Positions 8,940 to 17,256 of a stretch of 64,000 bases of DNA are shown here, piece after piece. The stretch is from Aliamphritea hakodatensis (GTDB lineage: Bacteria; Pseudomonadota; Gammaproteobacteria; Pseudomonadales; Balneatricaceae). Numbering within the stretch: position 1 is the stretch's first letter; every line of letters starts with the position of its first letter. The stretch is taken from assembly GCF_024347195.1 (NCBI RefSeq), contig NZ_AP025281.1, positions 2,046,001-2,110,000 on the forward strand, read 5' to 3'. Position numbers and translations under genes: made by a program. The notes under the pieces are model-generated. The model saw only the letters and a program-made list of their open reading frames with translations, was not told the origin of the DNA and ran no database searches.

Positions 8940-10568
8940 ATGCCGACCCCCAGCAGCCCTTACAGTTTTGGTCTGGAAAAAAATGTTGCCAATTTTGCCG
9001 CGCTCAGTCCGCTTGGCTTTATTGAGCGGGCGGCCAGCGTGTTTCCCGACTATCCGGCGGTGGTGCATCAGCAAACCCGACGCAGCTGGTCGGAAACCTA
9101 TCGCCGTTGCCGGCAACTGGCCGGCGCGTTGCATGGCCGGGGCATCGGCAAAGGGGATACGGTGGCGGTAATGGCGCCGAATATTCCGGCAATGTTTGAG
9201 GTGCATTTCGGGGTGCCAATGGCCGGCGCGGTGCTGAATGCCCTGAATATTCGTCTGGATGCTGAGGCGCTGGCGTTTATTCTGCAGCATGCTGAAGCTA
9301 AGGTGGTCATCGTTGACCGGGAATTCTCCGGCGTGATCGAGCGGGCTTTGAATATGCTGGAGCACCGGCCGCTGGTGATTGATATTGATGATCCGTATTT
9401 CGAAGGCGGGCACCTGATCGGCGAGTGTGATTATGAAGCTTTGCTGGCAGAAGGCAGTGACGGTTATGTCTGGCAAATGCCTGATGATGAATGGGATGCA
9501 ATCAGCCTGAATTATACCTCCGGTACCACCGGTAATCCGAAGGGGGTGGTGTATCACCATCGCGGTGCGTATTTGAATGCGATGAGCAATATTGTTTCCT
9601 GGAATATGGGCCAGCACCCTGTGTATCTGTGGACCCTGCCGATGTTCCACTGTAACGGCTGGTGTTTCCCCTGGTCGGTGGCGGCTGCGGCAGGTGTGAA
9701 TCTGTGCCTGAGGCATGTCCGGGATGATGCAATCTATACGGCCATCCGGGAAGAGAAAGTCAGCCATTTCTGCGGTGCACCGATTGTGCTTAACATGCTG
9801 AATAATGCATCTGCTGAGCTGAAAGCCGGGATTGACCATGCGGTGAATGTGATGACTGCCGGGGCTGCGCCGCCGGCGGCGGTGATTCAGAATATGGAAG
9901 CAATGGGGTTTACCGTGACACACGTATACGGTCTGACCGAAACCTACGGGCCTTCTGTGGTGTGTGAATGGCATGATGCCTGGAATGACAGGGGTCAGGA
10001 TGAAATTGCCCGGCTTAAGGCCCGGCAGGGCGTGAGGGCCCCCATGCTGGACGGCCTGATGGTGGCTAACCCGGATACCCTTGAACCGGTTCCCCGGGAT
10101 GGCCAGACCATGGGGGAAATCTTTATGCGCGGTAACCTGGTGATGAAAGGGTATCTGAAGAACCCGTCAACCACTGAGGCCAGCTTTGTCGGGGGCTGGT
10201 TTCATTCCGGTGATCTGGCGGTCTGGCATCCGGATGGCTATATCGAAATTAAGGACCGTTCCAAGGATATTATTATTTCCGGTGGTGAGAATATTTCCAG
10301 CATTGAGGTGGAGGATGTACTTTACCGGCATCCTCAGGTTATGGAAGCCGCGGTTGTCGCCAAAGATGATGAAAAGTGGGGGGAAGTGCCCTGTGCGTTC
10401 GTGACCCTGAAAGAAGCTGCCGATATTAGCGAGGCGGATATTATTGCATTCTGCCGGGATAATATGGCGCATTTTAAAGTGCCGAAGTGTGTGATTTTCG
10501 GATCGTTGCCGAAGACCTCAACCGGCAAAATTCAGAAGTTTGTGCTGCGGGAAAGGGTCAGTCTTTAG
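8940..10568 (+). CDS. AMP-dependent acyl-CoA synthetase (AlkK/DmdB-like)
   Basis: A 542-residue acyl-CoA ligase. It shows the P-loop LNYTSGTTGNPKGVVYHH near residue 187, the strongly conserved LPMFHCNGWCFPW segment, the YGLTETYGPSVVCEW adenylate motif, the WFHSGDLAVWHPDGYIEIKD hinge and the Lys of KTSTGKIQKF close to the C-terminus. The HCNGW pattern places it with AlkK/medium-chain and methylmercaptopropionate-CoA-ligase-like enzymes. The start is set at the ATG at 8940 because a strong GAGAAGGAGAT site precedes it; an in-frame start 45 bp upstream lacks one. It is divergent from the kinase gene and is probably regulated by that system. Confidence 0.9.
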   Translation: MPTPSSPYSFGLEKNVANFAALSPLGFIERAASVFPDYPAVVHQQTRRSWSETYRRCRQLAGALHGRGIGKGDTVAVMAPNIPAMFEVHFGVPMAGAVLNALNIRLDAEALAFILQHAEAKVVIVDREFSGVIERALNMLEHRPLVIDIDDPYFEGGHLIGECDYEALLAEGSDGYVWQMPDDEWDAISLNYTSGTTGNPKGVVYHHRGAYLNAMSNIVSWNMGQHPVYLWTLPMFHCNGWCFPWSVAAAAGVNLCLRHVRDDAIYTAIREEKVSHFCGAPIVLNMLNNASAELKAGIDHAVNVMTAGAAPPAAVIQNMEAMGFTVTHVYGLTETYGPSVVCEWHDAWNDRGQDEIARLKARQGVRAPMLDGLMVANPDTLEPVPRDGQTMGEIFMRGNLVMKGYLKNPSTTEASFVGGWFHSGDLAVWHPDGYIEIKDRSKDIIISGGENISSIEVEDVLYRHPQVMEAAVVAKDDEKWGEVPCAFVTLKEAADISEADIIAFCRDNMAHFKVPKCVIFGSLPKTSTGKIQKFVLRERVSL

Positions 10569-10665
10569 TCGGGTGTTTTGTGTGTCTGAGGAATCTTCCG
10601 GGCAGAAATGTGGTCAGAGTATTGCCAGGTGAACCACATTAATTACCCAGATATAAAGGATTATC

Positions 10666-11130
10666 ATGAAGAAGTTTCCTCAGATTGCCGCAATTGCCGG
10701 CAGTATTTTATTTGCGACGGCTACGCTGAGTGCTCATGCCGGAGATGGCCTGATCCGGCTGAAGAGTGCGTCGTCTGTCGCTGAGACCGCTGATAAGCTT
10801 GAAACGGTTCTGAAAGCAAAAGGGATGACGGTGTTTACCCGTATCAACCACACTAAAGGGGCGGAAAGCGTTGGCCTGTCACTGCGTCCGACCGAGGTAG
10901 TGGTATTCGGTAACCCGAAAATCGGTACCTTGCTGATGAACTGCAGCCCGCAGGTCGCCATTGATTTACCTCAAAAAGCACTGATCCAGGAAGATGATCA
11001 GGGGCAGGTCTGGCTGAGCTATAACGATCCGCAATACCTGGCTGAACGGCATGATATTCAGGGGTGTGAGATGCCGCTGAAGAAGGTTGCCGGGGCCCTG
11101 AATGCCTTTGCTCAGAAAGCAACCCAGTAG
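10666..11130 (+). CDS. DUF302 family exported protein
   Basis: A 154-residue protein with a signal peptide (MKKFPQIAAIAGSILFATAT, cleavage near ATLSAHA-GDG) and a DUF302 domain (about 35-150). The family pattern SVAETADKLETVLKAKGMTVF, then VVVFGNPKIGT, then LPQKALIQEDDQGQVWLSY is clear. The function of DUF302 is not known; it is periplasmic here. The gene stands alone behind AAAGGATTATC and ends at a bidirectional terminator. Confidence 0.9.
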   Translation: MKKFPQIAAIAGSILFATATLSAHAGDGLIRLKSASSVAETADKLETVLKAKGMTVFTRINHTKGAESVGLSLRPTEVVVFGNPKIGTLLMNCSPQVAIDLPQKALIQEDDQGQVWLSYNDPQYLAERHDIQGCEMPLKKVAGALNAFAQKATQ

Positions 11131-11153
11131 ATTTTCGCGGTGGTTTAACTGTT

Positions 11154-11181
11154 AAAAAAGGCGCCCTTTGGCGCCTTTTTT
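11154..11181. terminator. Bidirectional intrinsic terminator
   Basis: A perfect 12-bp stem AAAAAAGGCGCC / GGCGCCTTTTTT with a CTTT loop. The A run on one side and T run on the other let it end both the DUF302 transcript and the convergent bepA transcript. Confidence 0.92.
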
Positions 11182-11197
11182 GGTGGAGAATGTAAAG

Positions 11198-12640
11198 TTA
11201 CAGAGCCTTAATCTGTTCGCGGATCGCTTCAGCAGATTTTTTGCGAAGATTCAGGTTGGTAATTTCATGGCTGCTTAGCCCGGGATTTTTCAGTGCTATA
11301 TCGATCTGTTGCATGGCCCGGTCTACCTGACCAACGGCCAGAAAATATTCGATCCGTGCCAGATGTAAACCTTTGGTGTCGCCAGCCAGGCCATAGAGTT
11401 CGGCCAGCTCATACCAGAGCCGGCTGTTCTGTGGCTGGGATTCGGTCAGGTTTTCGTAAAAGCTGACCGCCTTGGAGTAGTCCCCTGCATTCATCAGCGC
11501 CCGGCCATAAAACAGGCGGACCGGATAGCTGTCGGGGTAGAGCTGGTACAGGCTGTCCAGTTTTGCCAGTGCGCCGGGATAATCTTTTTTAGCCAGCAGC
11601 AGTTCCACATAGCCGATGTTGACGGCCAACTGGTTTTTGAAGCTGGCTGGCAGTTTATCGTAGGCCTGCATCGCTTTATCGAACTGCAGGTGGCGGGTTG
11701 CTGCCAGCATGATGCCGTACTGGCTCAGAGGGTCCTGGCTCTGGGCTTCGTATTCTTTAATCAGATCGGCGGGCTGTTTGCTGTAGCTGACTTTGATACG
11801 GGTCTGGATCAGACCGAATTCCGGGGTGTAAGCCCGGTGGCCGTTGGAAGCCAGTTGCTTGGCGCGGTTTTTGGCATCGGCAATCCGGGATTCAGTGACC
11901 GGGTGAGTCAGTAAGAATTCCGGTGGCCGCTGGCCAAGAAAGCGGCTGGAACGCTGCAACTGGCCAAACATCTGGTGCATGGCATTAGGATCGTAGCCGG
12001 AGGCAACCAGATTGAGCATGCCGATCCGGTCAGCTTCCTGCTCGTTACGGCGGCTGAAGTTCAGGCTGAGCTGTTGGCCGGCAGCGATGCTGGTGGACAG
12101 ACCGGCAACGCCGGCCTGACCGCCGGATGCTGCCCCGGCAACAATGCTGGCCAGTACACCGGCGAGGATCAGCGGCTGATTAATCCGCTGCTGTTCCAGT
12201 TGCTGGGCATAATGCCGTTGTGACAGGTGTGCCAGTTCGTGTGCCACGACGGATGCCAGTTGCTGTTCGTTTTCTGCCGCCAGCACCAGCCCGGCATTAA
12301 TGCCGACAATCCCACCGGGAACCGCAAATGCGTTAAGGGTCGGGTTATCAAGTACGATCAGTTGCAGCCTGCGGTCGGCTAACTGGCTGGTGGCTGCCAG
12401 ATTCCACAGGGTGTCTGACAGGTAGTTGTAGACCACCGGATCATGATATTCACGGGTGCTGCCCCGCAGTAGCCGGGCCCAGGTGCGGCCCAGCTGGTAT
12501 TCCTGTTGCAGTGAAATCACAGAAGAGGTTGTATCGCCAATCGTCGGCAGTTGATTACTGGCCGGGGCACTCAACGGCAACAGGCAGAATGCTGCACTGC
12601 CGGCGGCGATCAGGCCGCGCTGAAAAATCTTTTTCATCAT
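11198..12640 (-). CDS. bepA: M48 metalloprotease, BepA/YfgC family, with TPR repeats
   Basis: A periplasmic zinc protease and chaperone that supports outer-membrane protein (LptD) assembly and degrades misassembled substrates. A signal peptide (MKKIFQRGLIAAGSAAFCLLPL) is followed by the M48 domain with the zinc motif VVAHELAHLSQRHY and the downstream Glu in RRNEQEADRIG, then a C-terminal tetratricopeptide region (about 320-470). The ATG pair at 12640/12637 is preferred to the upstream GTG at 12688 because the signal peptide begins there. The 48 bp between the two starts contain a repeated GTCACAGCTT motif. About 480 residues, the family length. Confidence 0.9.
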   Translation of the reverse strand: MMKKIFQRGLIAAGSAAFCLLPLSAPASNQLPTIGDTTSSVISLQQEYQLGRTWARLLRGSTREYHDPVVYNYLSDTLWNLAATSQLADRRLQLIVLDNPTLNAFAVPGGIVGINAGLVLAAENEQQLASVVAHELAHLSQRHYAQQLEQQRINQPLILAGVLASIVAGAASGGQAGVAGLSTSIAAGQQLSLNFSRRNEQEADRIGMLNLVASGYDPNAMHQMFGQLQRSSRFLGQRPPEFLLTHPVTESRIADAKNRAKQLASNGHRAYTPEFGLIQTRIKVSYSKQPADLIKEYEAQSQDPLSQYGIMLAATRHLQFDKAMQAYDKLPASFKNQLAVNIGYVELLLAKKDYPGALAKLDSLYQLYPDSYPVRLFYGRALMNAGDYSKAVSFYENLTESQPQNSRLWYELAELYGLAGDTKGLHLARIEYFLAVGQVDRAMQQIDIALKNPGLSSHEITNLNLRKKSAEAIREQIKAL

Positions 12641-12885
12641 CACAACTTTTTGTATCGCAACGTTTGTTGTCACAGCTTTCGTCGTCACAGCTTAGAACCC
12701 TTATCGCAGCTTTCATGATATCTGTCAGGCAGTGTATAGCAGCACGCAGAAAATAACTTTGGTGTCATAGGTTATTGAGCCTTTTTATTATATATTGCTC
12801 AACTTGTTATTAGCATTATGGTTTTAACCGCCACAGTGGTTTTGTAATCCGGGTGTTGGCGCGTGTTATTCTGAGAGTATGTATG

Positions 12886-13119
12886 ATGTCTGAGTTGGTT
12901 GATCAACACCTTGATGCCCGTGGCCTGAATTGTCCGCTACCTTTACTTAAAGCCAAGCAGGCTTTACATGCTTTATCACCGGGTCAGGTGCTGCGGGTAG
13001 TCGCAACAGATGCCGGCTCGGTTCGGGATTTTAAAGCCTATACAGATCAGTCCGACCATGAATTGCTGGAAGCGTTCACCGAGGATGATGAATATATTTA
13101 CGTGATTCGCCGCGGTTAA
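12886..13119 (+). CDS. tusA: TusA sulfur-carrier protein
   Basis: A 77-residue SirA/TusA-fold protein that receives persulfide sulfur from IscS for tRNA 2-thiouridine synthesis and other sulfur transfers. The signature LDARGLNCPLPLLKAKQAL carries the catalytic Cys16 in the CPxP motif; a beta-alpha-beta domain fills the rest. Either ATG of the ATGATG pair (12883 or 12886) could start it; GAGAG lies just upstream. The longer frame from 12853 adds residues that no TusA has. It is followed after 20 bp by an AI-2E-type permease, a pairing common in gammaproteobacteria. Confidence 0.92.
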   Translation: MSELVDQHLDARGLNCPLPLLKAKQALHALSPGQVLRVVATDAGSVRDFKAYTDQSDHELLEAFTEDDEYIYVIRRG

Positions 13120-13139
13120 CGGCTGAGGAGCTCCCGGGT

Positions 13140-14213
13140 TTGAAGAAGATTTTTTCTAAATGGATTGAAAGTTACTTCTCAAATGAAGAAGTAATGTTGT
13201 TGCTGGTGCTTCTGGTAGCGTCTTTTGGTGTCATCATTTATCTGGGGCAGGCACTGGCACCGGTGTTTACCAGTATCATACTGGCGTTTCTGATGCAGGG
13301 GGTTATCGTCTGGCTGAAGGAAAAGAACGTCCCGCATATTGTATCGGTGGTGTCGGTGTTTCTGGTATTTGTCGGGGTGCTGTTATCCGTCATTCTGTTT
13401 ATTCTGCCGCTGGCGTGGAAACAGTCGGTGAACCTGTTTAACGAACTTCCCAGGATGGTCACTGAGGCCCAGCATGTGTTGCTGTTGTTGCCGCAGCAGT
13501 ATCCGGAGATTTTCTCTGAGCACCAGATTACCCAGATCATTGATATTGCCACCACCGAGCTGAGTAAGGCCGGTCAGTGGGTGGTGACCTTCTCGCTTAA
13601 CTCGATTACCGGTCTAATTGCGTTGCTGATTTATCTGGTTCTGGTGCCGATACTGGTGTTTTTCTTCCTGAAAGATGGCGGTGGCCTGGCCCGCTGGTGG
13701 GTGTCTTTCCTGCCGGAAAAGAAAGAAATGCTGACCAATGTGTGGCATGAAATGGATGATCAGATTGCTAACTATGTCCGCGGCAAGGTTATCGAAATAG
13801 TCATTGTTGGTTCGGTTACCTATATCGCATTTGTATTCCTGGGCATTAACTATGCAGCACTGCTGGCCATTATGGTGGGGCTGTCAGTACTGATTCCGTA
13901 TATCGGTGCAGCTCTGGTGACTCTGCCGGTGGCGCTGATCGGCTTTGTACAGTGGGGCTGGACGAATGAGTTCTGGTACCTGATGATCGCCTACGGCATT
14001 ATTCAGGCGCTGGACGGCAACGTGCTGGTGCCTTTGCTGTTCTCTGAAGCAGTAAATTTACACCCGGTATCCATCATTGTGGCGGTGCTGATTTTCGGTA
14101 CGGTATGGGGCTTCTGGGGCGTGTTCTTTGCAATTCCGCTGGCCACCCTGATTAAAGCAATTCTGAATGCCTGGCCGAAGAGTCATGCCCTCGGGTCGGG
14201 GGCGACAGAGTAG
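13140..14213 (+). CDS. AI-2E family transporter (PerM-like permease)
   Basis: A 357-residue polytopic inner-membrane protein of the AI-2E exporter/UPF0118 family. Hydrophobic segments occur at about 18-60, 70-95, 155-180, 215-290 and 305-340, with the family stretches FLKDGGGLARW, GSVTYIAFVFLG and PYIGAALVTLPVALI. Start is a TTG at 13140 after GAGGAG. Substrates vary in the family (autoinducer, Na+/H+ exchange), so none is assigned. It is probably co-transcribed with tusA and ends at a strong terminator. Confidence 0.88.
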   Translation: MKKIFSKWIESYFSNEEVMLLLVLLVASFGVIIYLGQALAPVFTSIILAFLMQGVIVWLKEKNVPHIVSVVSVFLVFVGVLLSVILFILPLAWKQSVNLFNELPRMVTEAQHVLLLLPQQYPEIFSEHQITQIIDIATTELSKAGQWVVTFSLNSITGLIALLIYLVLVPILVFFFLKDGGGLARWWVSFLPEKKEMLTNVWHEMDDQIANYVRGKVIEIVIVGSVTYIAFVFLGINYAALLAIMVGLSVLIPYIGAALVTLPVALIGFVQWGWTNEFWYLMIAYGIIQALDGNVLVPLLFSEAVNLHPVSIIVAVLIFGTVWGFWGVFFAIPLATLIKAILNAWPKSHALGSGATE

Positions 14214-14232
14214 ACCGGGCTCAGAGATTAAG

Positions 14233-14267
14233 AACCGCATCAGGTGCAGCCTGATGCGGTTTTTTTA
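14233..14267 (+). terminator. Intrinsic terminator after the AI-2E permease
   Basis: A 12-bp stem AACCGCATCAGG / CCTGATGCGGTT with a 5-nt TGCAG loop and a seven-T tail. Confidence 0.92.
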
Positions 14268-14282
14268 TGCCTGATGACATGT

Positions 14283-15236
14283 TCAGGCCGGGGCCTGTAC
14301 CTCTTTGTGGGTACGGATCATCAGGGCGATGCAGATAAGCAACATGGCGGTAATCTCCGGCTGGCCCAGCGGCTGTTGCATAAACCAGGTACCGGTCAGC
14401 ATCGCGATAATCAGTTCGCTGGCACCGATAATGGCGACCTGCTCCGGGGCGGTACGCTTCACCCCGGCCAGAAACATAAACTGGGGGATGGTGGCGGCAA
14501 TGATCGCAATCCCCAGCAGACCGTACAATCCACTGACGCTGTGCGGCAGTAACTGCTCAGGCGGTGACAGCAGCATCATCGGGACGAGAATGACCAGGTG
14601 ACCGGCGGAGCTCCAGGCGATGCGGCCAGTGGCGGGGATGTGCTGTGCCGGCTTTGCCAGATACTGAATGTGGGCAGCGAAAATCAGTGGGGCGATCGCG
14701 CAACTGAGCATTGCGCTGACGGGCACTCCGCGCAGGGTTTCCGGGGTGGCGACCAGTGATACTGCAATCAGGATCAGCATAGCGGCCAGTGAGGCATTCC
14801 GGCAGGGGCGGCGCTTACGCCAGCCCCAGCCGATAATCACGCAAAACACCGGATAGGTGTAGTAAATCAGAATGGCCAGGCTGACAGGAATTGTCTGCAG
14901 GGCATCAAAATAGCAGTAAGCACCGATGCCATTGAGCATGCCCAGCCCGAGCATCCGCCCGGCTTCCGGCCACAGGGCCCGGGCAAGGGGTAAAAATCCA
15001 GCGCAGATCAGGCCGGGGATCGCGAAACGATAGAAGGTTGTGGCCAGTGTATCGAAGCCTTCCTGAGCCAGAAACTGTACGAACAGCGGGTTGAGCCCGA
15101 AGCCGCAGGCAGAGGCGAAGATCATCATTGGCCCCGCTAGCTGAGAGACGTTGCTTTGCTGCGGTCTGCCGTTCAGTGCAGAGGTTAGTTGCGGTGCTGA
15201 GCTTTGCATGATGACGTCAGGATCCTTTTGCTGCAT
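14283..15236 (-). CDS. EamA/DMT family exporter
   Basis: A 317-residue drug/metabolite transporter. Two EamA repeats (about 28-160 and 175-305) give about ten membrane helices; landmarks are the first-repeat GFGLNPLFVQFLAQEGFDTL and the second-repeat PEQVAIIGASELIIAMLTGTWF. The family exports metabolites or amino acids across the inner membrane. It is divergent from a LysR regulator 116 bp away, which is the classic arrangement for an exporter controlled by its neighbour. An internal Met at 15209 is an alternative start. Confidence 0.86.
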   Translation of the reverse strand: MQQKDPDVIMQSSAPQLTSALNGRPQQSNVSQLAGPMMIFASACGFGLNPLFVQFLAQEGFDTLATTFYRFAIPGLICAGFLPLARALWPEAGRMLGLGMLNGIGAYCYFDALQTIPVSLAILIYYTYPVFCVIIGWGWRKRRPCRNASLAAMLILIAVSLVATPETLRGVPVSAMLSCAIAPLIFAAHIQYLAKPAQHIPATGRIAWSSAGHLVILVPMMLLSPPEQLLPHSVSGLYGLLGIAIIAATIPQFMFLAGVKRTAPEQVAIIGASELIIAMLTGTWFMQQPLGQPEITAMLLICIALMIRTHKEVQAPA

Positions 15237-15352
15237 GCGTACGATGGATTGGATGCCTGCATCCTAGTAATAAAATGATGAAATAAATATTGAATTATTC
15301 GGCTAATCAATTAGTTTTATGCATGTGTTAGTGGGTTTTAAGGAGGCCGGTT

Positions 15353-16261
15353 ATGATGCGGCTGGATATGCGTCACTGGGAGATGTTTCATCAGGTCTGC
15401 CAGTGCGGAACATTACGGCAGGCTGCTCAGGTAATGGGCATCAGTCAGTCGGCACTCAGCCATCGACTGGCTGAAGCGGAACGGCGCTTGGGAGGCGCGG
15501 TTTTTGAACGTCAGGGACGGGTGCTGAAACTGACCCCCGCCGGTGAGGTGCTGATACAGCAGATGCAGCAGGTTTTGCCGGTATTGCAGCGGGCAGAACA
15601 GGACTTTATACAGCGCCAGCAGAACGATGGTGTGACGTTGCGGATCGGGGTTGCCGCTTATAACTGTTATCACTGGCTGGCGGATTTCATGGCTGTGTTA
15701 AGGCGACAGGCACCGGGGATTGAAATAGAACTGATTGCTGCCGCTACCCACCGGCCACTGCAGAGTCTGCTGGAGAGTGAGGTGGATATGGTGCTGGCAC
15801 CCGGTCATATGACCACGCCGGGGGTTGAAGCGATTGCCCTGTTTGAAGATTGTCTGGAGCTGATTGTGCCGGTTAATCATCCGCTGGCTGTGAGAGACAG
15901 TATCCATCCGCAGGATTTGCAGACCGAAAACTATCTGACCTACAGCCGGACTACTCAGCCGGGTTTTGAGTATGAACGCTTTATCCGTCCAGCGGGGGTG
16001 GTGCCCGGCCGGCTCAGTGTGGTGGAAGTGACGGATGCCATTGTTGAGCTGATAGCTGCCGGTTTCGGGGTCAGTATTCTGTCCCGCTGGGCGGTATCTG
16101 AAGCACTGAGCCGGGGCAGGGTGGTGGCGGTTACGCCGGGGAAAGGATTATCTTTACAGTGGTCTGCGCTGGTCAGGCGTAACGAGAAGTCTTCTTCTGA
16201 GGTGCGGCAACTGGCCGGCATGCTGCAAACCTGGTTTCAGGCAAACAACACACCGGCGTAG
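15353..16261 (+). CDS. LysR-type regulator (MetR-like)
   Basis: A 302-residue LysR protein: winged HTH (about 6-65, GTLRQAAQVMGISQSALSHRL) and an effector-binding domain (about 92-295). The HWEMFHQVCQCGTLRQAA start and overall spacing resemble MetR-like members. An excellent AAGGAGG stands 7 bp before the ATG. It is divergent from the EamA exporter and probably controls it. The effector is unknown; an amino acid or methionine-cycle metabolite would fit but is inference. Confidence 0.88.
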   Translation: MMRLDMRHWEMFHQVCQCGTLRQAAQVMGISQSALSHRLAEAERRLGGAVFERQGRVLKLTPAGEVLIQQMQQVLPVLQRAEQDFIQRQQNDGVTLRIGVAAYNCYHWLADFMAVLRRQAPGIEIELIAAATHRPLQSLLESEVDMVLAPGHMTTPGVEAIALFEDCLELIVPVNHPLAVRDSIHPQDLQTENYLTYSRTTQPGFEYERFIRPAGVVPGRLSVVEVTDAIVELIAAGFGVSILSRWAVSEALSRGRVVAVTPGKGLSLQWSALVRRNEKSSSEVRQLAGMLQTWFQANNTPA

Positions 16262-16274
16262 CGGGCGGAGTTGC

Positions 16275-16742
16275 TTACAGGGCTTTAACGGCTTCCAGCA
16301 CTTCGTCGGCGTGGCCGGCCACCTTCAGTTTGCGCCATTCGTTACGCAATACACCTTCTGCATCGATCAGAAAGGTGCTGCGCTCAATGCCAAGATGCTC
16401 TTTACCGTACATCTTTTTGAGTTTGATGACGTCAAACAGCTTGCACAGTTCTTCTTCTTTGTCGCTGATCAGCTCAAACGGGAAGGCCTGTTTTGCTTTG
16501 AAGTTTTCATGGGCACGCATGCCGTCGCGGGACACGCCAAAGATTTCAGTATTGGCTGCCTGAAACTGCGGATACAGGTCGCGGAAGTTCTGACCTTCTG
16601 TGGTGCAGCCAGGGGTGCTGTCTTTCGGGTAGAAATAAATGACTACGTTTTTGCCTTTCAGCTCGCTCAGGGTGACAGTGGTTTCGCTGGTCGCGGCAGC
16701 GGTAAAATGGGTAACGGCTTCGCCGATAACTGGCAGGCTCAT
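16275..16742 (-). CDS. bcp: Thiol peroxidase Bcp (PrxQ-type peroxiredoxin)
   Basis: A 155-residue cytoplasmic peroxiredoxin that reduces hydroperoxides. The active-site motif YPKDSTPGCTTEGQNFRDL places the peroxidatic Cys at position 46. The resolving Cys found five residues later in E. coli Bcp (PGCTxxxC) is replaced: this protein reads PGCTTEGQ, so it belongs to the members that lack that cysteine. Its only other clear Cys is in EEELCKLF near residue 98. ATG at 16742 follows an AAGGAGC site. Convergent with the LysR gene. Confidence 0.93.
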   Translation of the reverse strand: MSLPVIGEAVTHFTAAATSETTVTLSELKGKNVVIYFYPKDSTPGCTTEGQNFRDLYPQFQAANTEIFGVSRDGMRAHENFKAKQAFPFELISDKEEELCKLFDVIKLKKMYGKEHLGIERSTFLIDAEGVLRNEWRKLKVAGHADEVLEAVKAL

Positions 16743-17256
16743 AGTTAGCTCCTTTAAAAAGACAGGTGTTTATATCTGGCGCTCTCCGGAGGATTCCGCC
16801 GACCGCAAAAAAACAGGCGTACATTCAAACAAAGTATGGATACGAAGAAAATAGCCGGATGGATTTTTCTCGGATAAAACAGCCTGTCAGCCGGGTCCGT
16901 ACTGTGCATGATCGCAGATGCTTAAAATGCCTTCCCTTACAGGCTGATTTTCATGTAAAAAATGCTGAACTATTAAGGCTTTAAATACACAAAGGTTAGT
17001 CTGTTATGACTTTTTGTTATTTTACCGGCCTGAAGCGTTGAGTGATCTTCGCAGGCCAAGTAGTATTAGGCACTTTCATTTACATCTGTAGCTGTCGTTG
17101 TGGTTGGTGACTGTGCCAGCAACCGAAGAATGCCGGGTTAAGGCATCTGTAATCGCAATGATTTTCGGTTGAAAAATCCGGTAATCATATCTGCAGGGGT
17201 AAAGGGCGTCTCGAACGATGTATGTGGTTGCCTTTAATTTTAGAACGGAATTAAAC
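16743..17256. other. Intergenic region bcp-bamC (dapA not present)
   Basis: A 514-bp noncoding space between divergent bcp and bamC. In many gammaproteobacteria dapA lies directly upstream of bamC; no dapA reading frame is visible here on either strand. I see no RNA gene, terminator or convincing promoter. Confidence 0.5.

Noticed and set aside
8820..9974. A long minus-strand ORF (384 codons) opposite the second acyl-CoA synthetase.
   Set aside because: It is a shadow of a highly conserved gene; its composition (His- and Arg-rich, no domain) is that of an antisense frame.
15237..15352. A MetR-type operator between the EamA exporter and its LysR gene.
   Set aside because: Only partial symmetry (CTAATCAATTAG) is visible; not enough to call a site.
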